From assembly GCA_943329845.2 (NCBI GenBank), contig CALQFM020000037.1, positions 1-38,092 of the forward strand: a DNA stretch of 38,092 nt, in the 5' to 3' direction. Below, piece by piece: positions 24,923-32,451 of this stretch. Source of the stretch: Candidatus Kuenenia stuttgartensis. Lineage in GTDB: Bacteria; Pseudomonadota; Alphaproteobacteria; SMXS01. A program made the translations under genes and the position numbers. The notes below the pieces were generated by a model. That model made no database searches, was not told where the DNA came from, and saw only the letters and a program-made list of their open reading frames with translations. The stretch's first letter is position 1; every line of letters begins with the position of its first letter.

Positions 24923-26047
24923 ATGAGCACAAAGACGGAACTCACCTCCATCGGCCTCATGAGCGGCACCTCGCTCGACGGAATCGACGTGGCGCTGCTG
25001 CGCACCGACGGCGTTACGGTGGAGCATCTCGGGCCGACCTTCTTCGAGCCCTACACGCCTCCCCAGACCATGCGGCTGCGGACCCTGCTGGAAATGGCGC
25101 AGCAGGAGGGGCGCAACCTGATGGGATCGCCGGTGGTGTCCGCCGTGGAGCAGGATTTCACCCGCGCCCATGCCCGTGCCGTCCAGGCGCTACTGGAGCA
25201 GGAGGCGCTGAAGCCGTCCGCCATCGACGTGGTCGGCTTCCACGGCCAGACGATCCTGCATCGCCCGGCCGAACGCTGGACCTGGCAGATCGGCGACGGC
25301 GGCCTGTTGGCGCGGGAACTGGGCATCACGGTGGTCAACGACTTCCGCAGCGCCGATGTGGCGGCGGGCGGGCAGGGCGCGCCGCTGGTGCCGCTTTATC
25401 ATCAGGCGCTGCTGCGTACGCTCGATCCGCCGGACGACGACTGGCCCATCGCGATCCTCAACATCGGTGGCGTGGCCAACGTCACCTATATCGGCCGCGA
25501 CGGAACGGTGGCGGCCTGTGACACCGGCCCGGGCAACGCACTGATCAACGACTGGCTCCAGCGCAACACGGGCGCGTTGCTCGATGCCGGCGGCAAGGTC
25601 GCTGCGTCGGGCAAGGTTCACGAGGACCGGGTGAGGCGCGCGATGCAGCGAGAGTATTTCTTAAGATCATACCCAAAGTCACTGGACCGGAACGATTTTT
25701 TTCTTGATATGCTCGACGGATTGTCGCTGGAGGATGGCGCCGCCACGGTGACGGCGCTGACCGTCGCATCCGTCGCCGCCAGCCGCGACATCCTGCCGGC
25801 GACGCCCGGCCGCTGGCTGGTCTGCGGCGGCGGCCGCAAGAACCCGGTGATCATGGAAGGCCTGCAGCGTACCCTGCAGGTACCCGTCGACCCGGTGGAG
25901 TCCGTTGGCTGGCGTGGCGATTTCCTCGAGGCCGAGGCGTTCGCCTTCCTGGCGGTAAGGTCGATGAAGGGTATGCCGCTCAGCACGCCGACCACGACCG
26001 GCGTGCCAGAACCGATGACCGGCGGCAAGCTGTTCGCGCTGGGCTAG
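24923..26047 (+). CDS. anmK: Anhydro-N-acetylmuramic acid kinase
   Basis: It phosphorylates and opens 1,6-anhydro-MurNAc released during wall turnover, giving MurNAc-6-phosphate for recycling. The 374-residue length is typical. Motifs: GLMSGTSLDGIDVALL (phosphate loop), GFHGQTILHRP, LNIGGVANVTYI, and CDTGPGNALIND containing the catalytic Asp. The C-terminal RWLVCGGGRKNPVI is the adenosine-binding segment. ATG 24923 is the first in frame. Together with the amidase, PBP1a and M23 peptidase in this window it forms part of a dispersed peptidoglycan synthesis, cutting and recycling set. It is divergent from tyrS and convergent with a small antitoxin gene. Confidence 0.95.
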   Translation: MSTKTELTSIGLMSGTSLDGIDVALLRTDGVTVEHLGPTFFEPYTPPQTMRLRTLLEMAQQEGRNLMGSPVVSAVEQDFTRAHARAVQALLEQEALKPSAIDVVGFHGQTILHRPAERWTWQIGDGGLLARELGITVVNDFRSADVAAGGQGAPLVPLYHQALLRTLDPPDDDWPIAILNIGGVANVTYIGRDGTVAACDTGPGNALINDWLQRNTGALLDAGGKVAASGKVHEDRVRRAMQREYFLRSYPKSLDRNDFFLDMLDGLSLEDGAATVTALTVASVAASRDILPATPGRWLVCGGGRKNPVIMEGLQRTLQVPVDPVESVGWRGDFLEAEAFAFLAVRSMKGMPLSTPTTTGVPEPMTGGKLFALG

Positions 26048-26057
26048 GCAGGCAGAG

Positions 26058-26231
26058 TCAGGAAGTTTGGGAATCGGATTGGTTCGAGCGGTAACCCCGT
26101 CGCGCAATCTCCAGCGCGCCATTGTCGCCGATGGTCAAGTCGACCTCGTCGCCCGGCTTCAGATCGAGCGCCTTGACGACGGCCGCTGGCAATCGGACCG
26201 CAAGATCCTTTCCTCGCTTACCAACCCGCAT
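26058..26231 (-). CDS. AbrB/MazE-type (SpoVT-AbrB fold) small DNA-binding protein, orphan antitoxin
   Basis: A 57-residue product starting MRVGKRGKDLAVRLPAAVVK. The swapped-hairpin AbrB pattern is complete: VGKRG.DLAVRLPAAVVKAL, then LKPGDEVDLTIGDNGALEIARR. Such proteins are usually antitoxins (MazE/VapB) that bind their own promoter and, through a C-terminal tail, neutralise a PIN or MazF toxin. Here the tail is only about ten residues (RSNQSDSQTS) and no toxin follows: the next gene downstream is the convergent anmK, 10 bases away. The ribosome site GAGGG about 6 bases before ATG is good. It lies 40 bases downstream of the alpha/beta hydrolase gene on the same strand and may share its transcript. 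The fold is confident; an active antitoxin role is doubtful. Confidence 0.8.
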   Translation of the reverse strand: MRVGKRGKDLAVRLPAAVVKALDLKPGDEVDLTIGDNGALEIARRGYRSNQSDSQTS

Positions 26232-26271
26232 TTGAGGCCCTCGCCAATCCCTGATGGAAATTCACGATGGA

Positions 26272-26913
26272 TCAGGTCTTCAGCCGCTTGTCCAAATAGC
26301 CGTCAACGGAGCCGATCAGCTGCTCCATGTGGTTCTCGTAGAAGTGGCTGGCGCCCGGGATTGTCACGTAGTCGACCTTGATGCCCTTTTGCGCCTGCAG
26401 CTTCTCGGCCAGCTTGGCGGTGGCTTCCTGCGGCACCACCTCGTCGGCGGTGCCCTGGATGATGATGCCCGAGGACGGGCAGGGCGCGAGGAAGTTGAAG
26501 TCGTACATGCTGGCGGGTGGGGCGACCGAGATGAAGCCCTGGATTTCGGGCCGGCGCATCAGCAGCTGCATGCCGATCCAGGCGCCGAACGAGAACCCGG
26601 CGATCCAGCAGCTCGGCGCGTCCGGGTTGTAGGTCTGCAGCCAGTCGAGCGCTGAGGCGGCGTCGCTCAACTCGCCGATGCCGTTGTCGAACTCGCCCTG
26701 GCTGCGGCCGACGCCGCGGAAGTTGAAGCGCAGCACTGCAAAGCCCCGGCGCGCGAAAGCGTGGAACAGGTGATAGACCACCTTGTTGTTCATCGTACCG
26801 CCGTGCCGCGGATGCGGGTGCAGGATCAGCGCGATCGGAGCGTTCTTTACTTTCGGCGGTTGATAGCGGCCTTCAAGTCGGCCGTCCGGGCCAGGAAAGA
26901 TGACCTCGGGCAT
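26272..26913 (-). CDS. Alpha/beta hydrolase, dienelactone hydrolase-like
   Basis: A 213-residue cytoplasmic hydrolase. The catalytic triad is visible: the nucleophile Ser in GFSFGAW (~residue 108), Asp in QGTADEVVP, and His in PGASHFYEN. The oxyanion region is LILHPHPRHGGTMNN. This compact family is conserved in alphaproteobacteria, commonly next to iron-sulfur assembly genes, as here where it is divergent from two cysteine desulfurases. The true substrate is unknown. Start ATG 26913 gives the family-typical MPEVIFPGPDGRLEGRY. Confidence 0.88.
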   Translation of the reverse strand: MPEVIFPGPDGRLEGRYQPPKVKNAPIALILHPHPRHGGTMNNKVVYHLFHAFARRGFAVLRFNFRGVGRSQGEFDNGIGELSDAASALDWLQTYNPDAPSCWIAGFSFGAWIGMQLLMRRPEIQGFISVAPPASMYDFNFLAPCPSSGIIIQGTADEVVPQEATAKLAEKLQAQKGIKVDYVTIPGASHFYENHMEQLIGSVDGYLDKRLKT

Positions 26914-27206
26914 TCACAATACTCCCACGCTTGTCTTTCATGTCGGTCACCCGGCGCCAAAACGCATTTGGTGGCGGTTCAAAAATGCAGTAGAGCCAGA
27001 GCATTGCTGACGCATCTTGAAGCGCGCGGGAATGGCACTCAGATAACCCGTAACCTGACGACTGCAAGAGGTTGGCCCCGGCACTTGCCGGAAATCGCAG
27101 CGCGGCGTGTTATATAGCATCGTCCATCTGCGAAATGCGAGCATCGGATCATGGCATGGGCGGTAAATCTCCGATCGGTGGCTTGGGCGTCGGCCCGAAG
27201 GGGATC
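26914..27206. promoter_or_regulatory. Divergent control region of the hydrolase and iron-sulfur operon
   Basis: About 290 bases without a large gene. On the plus strand TATATA at 27111-27116 is the most -10-like element, with TTGCCG at 27085-27090 as a possible but over-distant -35. A CCGGCA/TGCCGG palindrome covers 27078-27091. Iron-sulfur operons are often controlled by Rrf2 regulators such as IscR, but I could not match a known operator by eye and no regulator gene is adjacent. A 19-codon open frame (27151-27210) lies at the 3' end. Confidence 0.4.
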
Positions 27207-27210
27207 ATGA
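27151..27210 (+). CDS. Possible 19-residue leader ORF coupled to the first cysteine desulfurase
   Basis: ATG 27151 opens a frame encoding MAWAVNLRSVAWASARRGS. It ends with a TGA that overlaps the desulfurase start as ATGA. The ribosome site is weak (GAGCATCGGATC). Three Ala-Trp or Trp-Ala steps in 19 codons are unusual. The overlap could couple translation to the downstream gene, or the frame may be chance. No comparable family is known to me. Confidence 0.25.
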   Translation: MAWAVNLRSVAWASARRGS

Positions 27211-28328
27211 GCGGCTTCACCTATCTGGACTACAACGCCACCGCGCCGGTCCGGCCCGAGGCGGCGGCCGCCATCGCCGAGGCGTTGGGCCGCGTCGGCA
27301 ACCCGTCCTCGGTCCACAAGGTGGGCCGTGCCGCGCGGGCCGCGGTCGAGAATGCGCGGGCGCGGGTGGCCGGGCTGGTTGGGTCGAAGCCGTCCGAGGT
27401 AGTGTTCACCAGCGGCGGTTCGGAAGCTAACATGGCCGCACTGACCCGCACCGGCGCGGCACGTCTGATCGTCTCGGCCGTCGAGCACGATTCCGTCACC
27501 GAAACGGCGGCCGGAAGCGGCCTGCCGGTCGAGACCGTGCCGGTCGACGACAATGGACTCGTTGACCTGGCGGCGCTGGAACGGCTGCTGGCCGACGCGC
27601 CGCGCGATGGCCTCACGCTGGTATCGCTGATGCTGGCCAACAACGAGACCGGCGTGATCGAGCCGGTCGCCGCGGCGGCTTCCATCGCCCGGCGGCACGG
27701 CGCGCGCCTGCACTGCGACGCGGTGCAGGCCGCGGGCAAGATCCCGGTCGATTTCAATGATCTGGACGTGGATTACCTGACCCTGTCCGCCCACAAGCTG
27801 GGCGGGCCGCAGGGCATCGGCGCGCTGGTGGTGCGTGAGGTCTGCGCCCTGACTCCGATGGTGCGGGGCGGCGGCCAGGAGCAGGGCAGGCGGTCCGGCA
27901 CCGAGAACGTTCCCGGTATCGTCGGCTTCGGCGTCGCCGCGGCGCTCGCCGGGTCGCTGGAAGGAAACTCTGTATTGCGCGACGCCTGGGAAGCGCGGGT
28001 GAGGGCAGCCGCGCCCGAGGCGATCATCCTGTCGGCGGGCGCCGCACGCCTGCCCAACACCAGCTGCGTCGCCCTGCCGGGCATCGGCAGCGAGACCCAG
28101 GTGATGGCGCTGGACCTGGCGGGCATCGGCGTCAGCGCCGGGTCGGCCTGCTCGTCGGGCAAGGTCAAGGCGTCGCGGGTGCTGGCGGCCATGGGCTTCG
28201 ACAAGGATATTGCCGGCTCCGCCATCCGCGTCAGCCTGGGCTGGGCGACCACGGCAGAGGACATGGACCGGCTGTTCGCGGCGTGGGAAGCCCTGCGCGA
28301 GCGCATGGCGCGGCGCAAGGCGGGTTGA
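27207..28328 (+). CDS. Cysteine desulfurase, NifS-like (first of two)
   Basis: A PLP enzyme that removes sulfur from cysteine as an enzyme-bound persulfide. The 373-residue product starts MSGFTYLDYNATAPVRPEA. It keeps FTSGGSEANMAAL, the PLP-binding Lys in TLSAHKLGGPQGIGAL, and the catalytic Cys loop in SAGSACSSGKVKASRVL. The long extension from 27072 lacks family similarity, and AAGGGG sits just before ATG 27207. It overlaps the next gene by one base (TGATG). The active loop differs from that of the second desulfurase, so the two copies are probably specialised for different acceptors rather than redundant. Which one feeds Fe-S assembly or tRNA thiolation cannot be told from sequence alone. 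Confidence 0.94.
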   Translation: MSGFTYLDYNATAPVRPEAAAAIAEALGRVGNPSSVHKVGRAARAAVENARARVAGLVGSKPSEVVFTSGGSEANMAALTRTGAARLIVSAVEHDSVTETAAGSGLPVETVPVDDNGLVDLAALERLLADAPRDGLTLVSLMLANNETGVIEPVAAAASIARRHGARLHCDAVQAAGKIPVDFNDLDVDYLTLSAHKLGGPQGIGALVVREVCALTPMVRGGGQEQGRRSGTENVPGIVGFGVAAALAGSLEGNSVLRDAWEARVRAAAPEAIILSAGAARLPNTSCVALPGIGSETQVMALDLAGIGVSAGSACSSGKVKASRVLAAMGFDKDIAGSAIRVSLGWATTAEDMDRLFAAWEALRERMARRKAG

Positions 28329-29491
28329 TGAAGACGGACATCCAGTTGCCGATCTACATGGACTACCAGGCGACCACGCCGCTCGATCCCCGCGTGCTCG
28401 AGGAGATGATGCCGTATCTCACCACCAAGTTCGGCAATCCCCATTCCAGCAGCCACAAGTTCGGCTGGGAGACCGCCGACGCCATCGACCGGGCGCGCGC
28501 ACAGGTGGCCGCGCTGATCGGCGCCGGTCCGAAGGAGATCGTCTTCACCTCGGGCGCCACCGAATCCAACAACCTGGCGATCAAGGGACTGGCGCGTTTT
28601 TACCGCAAGCATCGCAGCCACCTCGTGATCGTCGCCACCGAGCACAAATGCGTGCTGGAGGCTGCCGCGGCCATGGAGCGGGAAGGGATGTCGGTCACCG
28701 TGCTGCCGGTGCGATCGAATGGTCTGATCGACCTTGACGATCTGCGCGCGGCGATCACCGGCGAGACGCTGCTGGTGTCGGTGATGGCGGTGAACAACGA
28801 GATCGGCGTCATTCAGCCTTTGGCCGAGATCGGCGCGATTTGCCGCGAGCGACGGGTGTTCTTCCATACCGACGCGGCGCAGGCGGTCGGCAAGATCCCG
28901 CTCGACGTCGAGGCCATGAACATCGACCTGATGAGCATCTCCGGCCACAAGGTCTACGGGCCCAAGGGCGTCGGCGCGCTCTATGTGAGGGCGAAGTCCC
29001 GGCTGAAATTCGATCCCATCCTCAGCGGCGGCGGGCAGGAGGGCGGACTTCGCTCGGGCACCCTGTCGCCGGCGCTCTGCGCCGGCCTGGGGGCGGCCTG
29101 TGCCGTCGCGGCGGGCGAGATGGATGCGGAAAGCGAGCGCCTCGCACGGCAGTTCGACCGCTTCGTCGGCGGGGTGCTGGCAGGCGTGCCGGGTGCGGTG
29201 CTGAATGGCGACCGCGAGCAGCGGATACCGGGCAATATCAGCGTCAGCTTCCCCGGCGTCGACGGCGCGCTGCTGCTCGCCCAGCTCCGCGAGCTGGCGG
29301 TATCCTCGGGCGCGGCCTGCGCCTCGGCGGTCGCCGGCCCGTCCTATGTGTTGCGCGCCCTGGGCGTCGAGGAGCGGCTCGCCCAGGCAACCATCCGCTT
29401 CGGCATCGGCCGGTTCACCACCGACGCCGAGATTGACTACGCCGTGGAAACGGTGACCCGCAAAGTTACCCAATTGAGAAAGGCGGCATGA
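28328..29491 (+). CDS. Cysteine desulfurase, IscS-like (second of two)
   Basis: A 387-residue PLP enzyme starting MKTDIQLPIYMDYQATTPLD, very close to IscS N-termini. Motifs: FTSGATESNNLAIKGLA, HTDAAQAVGKIPLDV, PLP Lys in SGHKVYGPKGVGAL, SGTLSPALCAGLG, and the catalytic Cys loop SSGAACASAVAGPSYVLRAL. The loop has GAACAS where typical IscS has GSACTS. It overlaps the first desulfurase and then the ferredoxin gene (ATGA). No IscU, IscA, HscA/HscB or SufBCD gene is in the window, so the scaffold must be encoded elsewhere. Confidence 0.94.
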   Translation: MKTDIQLPIYMDYQATTPLDPRVLEEMMPYLTTKFGNPHSSSHKFGWETADAIDRARAQVAALIGAGPKEIVFTSGATESNNLAIKGLARFYRKHRSHLVIVATEHKCVLEAAAAMEREGMSVTVLPVRSNGLIDLDDLRAAITGETLLVSVMAVNNEIGVIQPLAEIGAICRERRVFFHTDAAQAVGKIPLDVEAMNIDLMSISGHKVYGPKGVGALYVRAKSRLKFDPILSGGGQEGGLRSGTLSPALCAGLGAACAVAAGEMDAESERLARQFDRFVGGVLAGVPGAVLNGDREQRIPGNISVSFPGVDGALLLAQLRELAVSSGAACASAVAGPSYVLRALGVEERLAQATIRFGIGRFTTDAEIDYAVETVTRKVTQLRKAA

Positions 29492-29826
29492 TGCCGAAGA
29501 TGACGTTCGTCAGCGCCGACGGAAAGACCCGCAAGGAAGTGACCGCCAAATCGGGCCTGTCGGTGCTGGAAATCGCCCACGACAACGACGTCGATATCGA
29601 GGGCGTGTGCGAGGGCTCCATGGCCTGCTCCACCTGCCACGTCATTGTCGACAAGGCGTTCTACGCGAAGCTGCCCAAGCCCAGCGCCGACGAGGCCGAC
29701 ATGCTCGACCTGGCGTTCGGCCTGCGGCCCACCTCGCGGCTCGGCTGCCAGATCCTGCTGACCGACGCCGCCGACGGGCTGGTGGTGCAACTGCCGGGCC
29801 GCACCGTCAACATGATGGATGTGTAG
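29488..29826 (+). CDS. fdx: 2Fe-2S adrenodoxin-type ferredoxin
   Basis: A 112-residue electron carrier. The cluster ligands are CEGSMACSTC (C-x5-C-x2-C) plus a later Cys in SRLGCQILL, the ISC-type adrenodoxin pattern. It probably supplies electrons for persulfide reduction during Fe-S assembly with the preceding desulfurase, whose stop overlaps its ATG. A second ATG one codon on (29491) is equally possible. The product ends NMMDV, and the next gene begins in the last base of its TAG. Confidence 0.94.
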   Translation: MMPKMTFVSADGKTRKEVTAKSGLSVLEIAHDNDVDIEGVCEGSMACSTCHVIVDKAFYAKLPKPSADEADMLDLAFGLRPTSRLGCQILLTDAADGLVVQLPGRTVNMMDV

Positions 29827-30206
29827 TGGCGGTCAGCGCCGAATACAGCGCCTTCGTGCTTGAACTGCTCGAGCCGCTCGACGGTGTTAGCCTCCGGCGC
29901 ATGTTCGGCGGCGCCGGCCTGTTCTGCCACGGGGTGATGTTCGGGCTGATCGCTGGCGACCGGCTCTATTTCAAGGCGGGCGAGGCCAAGCGGGGCGATT
30001 TCGAGGATGCCGGCTGCGGCCCGTTCACCTACGCGACGAAGAGTGGCGAGCACGGCATCCTGTCCTATTACGAGGCGCCCGATTCCCTGTTCGACGAGCA
30101 GGACGAGATGGTCGACTGGGCCCGCAAGGCGCTGGACGTGGCGCTGAGAGCCAATTCAAAAGGCGGAACGCCGAAGAAGCGGGAGAAGCACTCCCGGTCT
30201 GGGTAG
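29826..30206 (+). CDS. TfoX N-terminal-domain protein
   Basis: A 126-residue protein with the TfoX-N pattern: LRRMFGGAGLFCHGVMFGLI, then DRLYFKAGEA, CGPFTYATKSGEH and SYYEAPDSLFDE. The GTG start 29826 shares its G with the ferredoxin TAG. It lacks the C-terminal TfoX domain, so it is not a full competence regulator; single-domain members are widespread and uncharacterised. The tail is basic (KKREKHSRS). Being the last gene of the iron-sulfur operon suggests, but does not show, a link to sulfur or iron-sulfur metabolism. Confidence 0.85.
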   Translation: MAVSAEYSAFVLELLEPLDGVSLRRMFGGAGLFCHGVMFGLIAGDRLYFKAGEAKRGDFEDAGCGPFTYATKSGEHGILSYYEAPDSLFDEQDEMVDWARKALDVALRANSKGGTPKKREKHSRSG

Positions 30207-30285
30207 CGAGGCATCACGGCGCCATGCCTGCCGGAAAATGGTTATGGCGATGCCGATCTGGATGTAATGTCTGCGTGAATTCAAT

Positions 30286-30317
30286 CCTATCGTGGATCGG
30301 GCCTATCGTGGATCGGG
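30286..30317. repeat. Exact tandem duplication of a 16-bp unit upstream of the FAD oxidoreductase
   Basis: cctatcgtggatcggg is present twice without a gap (30286-30301, 30302-30317), ending 19 bases before the ATG of the FAD oxidoreductase. It falls in the 130-base space where the promoter and 5' UTR of the five-gene cluster must lie, so a copy-number change would alter the leader. A direct repeat of this kind can also be a tandem operator. Confidence 0.9.
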
Positions 30318-30336
30318 GCGGGGGCGGCCAAGGCGC

Positions 30337-31407
30337 ATGGTTGATCGTGTCGACGGCCTGATCATCGGAGGCGGCTTCTTCGGATGCATGATCGCCCTGA
30401 AACTGAAGGCGCTCGGCTTTCGCGACGTCGTGATCGCCGAGCGCGAGGGTCGCCTGATGTCGCGGGCGTCCTATGTCAATCAGGCCCGCGTCCATAACGG
30501 CTATCACTACCCGCGTTCCTTCCCCACCGCCCGCCGCTCGCGGGAGAATTTCGCGCGCTTCTGCGAAGAATTCGGCTATGCCGTCGATCGCGGACTGAAC
30601 AAGTACTACGCCATCGCCGTCGGATCGAAGGTCACGCCCGACCAGTTCCAGCGATTCTGCGAACGGATCGGGGCGCTCTGCAGGCCGGCATGGGCGGCTG
30701 TCGGCAACCGGTTCGACGCCGCGCGGATTCAGGACGTTTTTCGTGTCGAGGAACTCAGCTTCAACGCGGTGGCGCTGGCGAACGGCGTGGCCGCGGACCT
30801 GCGCCGGTCCGGTGTCGAGGTCAGGACGGATACCATTGCGCGGCTGGACTCGTTGTCCGGCGAGGCGATCGCGGTATCGCTGGGCCAGTCGACCGTTTCC
30901 GCGTCCTACGTATTCAACGCCACCTATGCCAGCCTCGATGATGTCGGGGCGTCGATCCGCGCGGGTCTCAAACGCGAACTGGTGGAGATCGCGCTGATCG
31001 AGCCGCCGGCCGGCCTGGATGGAATGGGAGTCACCGTCATGGACGGGCCGTTCTTCTCGGTAATGCCGTTTCCGGCGGAGGGATGCTATTCCCTGAGTCA
31101 CGTCCGCTATACGCCCCATGCCTACTGGTCGGGACCGGACGCTCCCGAGATGGGCCATGGCCGCTCCCATGCGGCGCACATGATCCGGGACGCCAGCCTG
31201 TACATGCCGGCGCTGGCCCGGGCGCGGTACCTGAGGTCGATCTACGACATAAAGACGGTACTGGCGCGTAATGAGGACGACGACGGCAGACCGCTGCTGT
31301 ATGAAATCCATGAGGCCAACGAGCGATTCATCTCCGTGCTCGGGGCCAAGATCGATAATGTCTATGACGTGCTGCAGCTGCTCGAGGCCACTGCATGGAA
31401 GCTGTGA
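30337..31407 (+). CDS. FAD-dependent oxidoreductase (DAO superfamily)
   Basis: A 356-residue soluble flavoprotein. The dinucleotide-binding fold is at the N-terminus (DGLIIGGGFFGCMIALKLKA, with Glu at the second strand end in VVIAEREG). NQARVHNGYHYPRS follows, a segment typical of DAO-type amine/hydroxy-acid oxidases. The middle carries a VFNATYASLDDVG second FAD contact. The substrate is unknown; context suggests oxidation of a sugar- or amino-sugar-linked hydroxyl or amine. ATG 30337 has AAGG upstream and starts just before the fold; an earlier in-frame GTG at 30292 lies inside the tandem repeat. It overlaps the next gene by 13 bases and heads a five-gene run. Confidence 0.85.
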   Translation: MVDRVDGLIIGGGFFGCMIALKLKALGFRDVVIAEREGRLMSRASYVNQARVHNGYHYPRSFPTARRSRENFARFCEEFGYAVDRGLNKYYAIAVGSKVTPDQFQRFCERIGALCRPAWAAVGNRFDAARIQDVFRVEELSFNAVALANGVAADLRRSGVEVRTDTIARLDSLSGEAIAVSLGQSTVSASYVFNATYASLDDVGASIRAGLKRELVEIALIEPPAGLDGMGVTVMDGPFFSVMPFPAEGCYSLSHVRYTPHAYWSGPDAPEMGHGRSHAAHMIRDASLYMPALARARYLRSIYDIKTVLARNEDDDGRPLLYEIHEANERFISVLGAKIDNVYDVLQLLEATAWKL

Positions 31408-32450
31408 GCGTTGTTTCGGCCCGGAAGGCCTCGGTCACCGTGGTGACGGTCGCCGACGCCGCATCACCGTCCGCGGATGATTTCAGCCGGCTGGGGGCGG
31501 TGCTGGGCGCGCATTTCACGGATGTCGAGACGATCATCGTCGCCAATGGTGTCGACCAGTCCGTGACCAGGGCGCTGGCCGACCTGGTGCGCCAGGTGCC
31601 GGACGTGACGATCATGTTCCTGCCGCAGCGCGTCGACCTCAACACCGCGCGGATGGTCGGGATGGAAAGCGCGCTGGGCGACTGGGTACTGGTCTGCACG
31701 CCTACGCCCCAGGAGATCGCGGCCCTCCCGTCGCTGCTTGCCGAGCTGGACGGCCACGACGACATTCTGCTGGGGCAAGGCCGCGCGAAGGCCGAGACCG
31801 GCACCCTCTACAGGCTGTTGCAGCGGCGATTCTACAGGGTCTATGACCGCGTCAACGGGACGACGCTCTCCATGTCCCCAGCGGCGCTGCGGCTCTATAC
31901 CAGGGCTGCCTGCCTGCATCTGGTCAACAACTTCAATGGCGAAATCCTGCTAAAGTCGGATGTCGTGCCGGGAGGCTACACAACCCGGATCATCCCGTGC
32001 GACTACGACGACGGCGCGGATCGCACCAGGCGGCTTGGCGACGCCGGGGCGAGGGGGCTGCGCATGTTCGTCAGTTCCAGCACCATTCCCCTGCGCCTGG
32101 TCAACCTGCTCGCGATCGCGTCGGCGGGGGCGGCGTCGCTGTACAGCCTCTATGTGATCGGCATCTACCTGTTCAAGAACGAGACCCAACCGGGCTGGAC
32201 CACCATGTCGCTGCAGCTTTCGGGCATGATGTTCCTGTTTTCGCTGATGTTTGCCCTGTTGTCGGAATACGTCATCCAGATCCATGGCGCCTCCAGTCCG
32301 CGGCGGCGGCTTACCGTCGCGCGCGAGGTCCGCAGCCCGCACACCCGTCTTTCTGGGCAGCTGAATATCGTCGACCAGGATGGCGCCTATCGCCTGGGCG
32401 CGCCGGACGATGCCGATCTGCCCGGCGGTTCCTCACTGTCGCGGGGTTGA
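31395..32450 (+). CDS. GT2-like membrane glycosyltransferase homolog lacking the acidic metal motif
   Basis: The 351-residue protein has the polyprenyl-phosphate glycosyltransferase layout. A GT-A domain spans ~12-230 and two transmembrane helices lie at ~240-262 and ~275-298, as in DPM1/GtrB relatives. After RVDLNTARMVGMESALGDWVLV, where active relatives have D-A-D-L-Q-D, this protein has CTPTPQE, with no acidic residue to bind nucleotide-sugar metal. Later conserved-looking parts (YRLLQRRFYRVYDRV, LSMSPAALRLY) remain. It may be an inactive partner, a binding subunit, or use an altered mechanism. The gene is embedded in the cluster with overlaps on the 5' side and a one-base gap on the 3' side. 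Confidence 0.75.
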   Translation: MEAVSVVSARKASVTVVTVADAASPSADDFSRLGAVLGAHFTDVETIIVANGVDQSVTRALADLVRQVPDVTIMFLPQRVDLNTARMVGMESALGDWVLVCTPTPQEIAALPSLLAELDGHDDILLGQGRAKAETGTLYRLLQRRFYRVYDRVNGTTLSMSPAALRLYTRAACLHLVNNFNGEILLKSDVVPGGYTTRIIPCDYDDGADRTRRLGDAGARGLRMFVSSSTIPLRLVNLLAIASAGAASLYSLYVIGIYLFKNETQPGWTTMSLQLSGMMFLFSLMFALLSEYVIQIHGASSPRRRLTVAREVRSPHTRLSGQLNIVDQDGAYRLGAPDDADLPGGSSLSRG

Positions 32451-32451
32451 G

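Noticed and set aside
26058-26231. Complete toxin-antitoxin pair
   Set aside because: No toxin frame exists on either strand between the antitoxin and anmK or the hydrolase.
26914-27206. IscR-type operator or a regulator gene
   Set aside because: No convincing match to a known operator and no Rrf2-like frame in the region.
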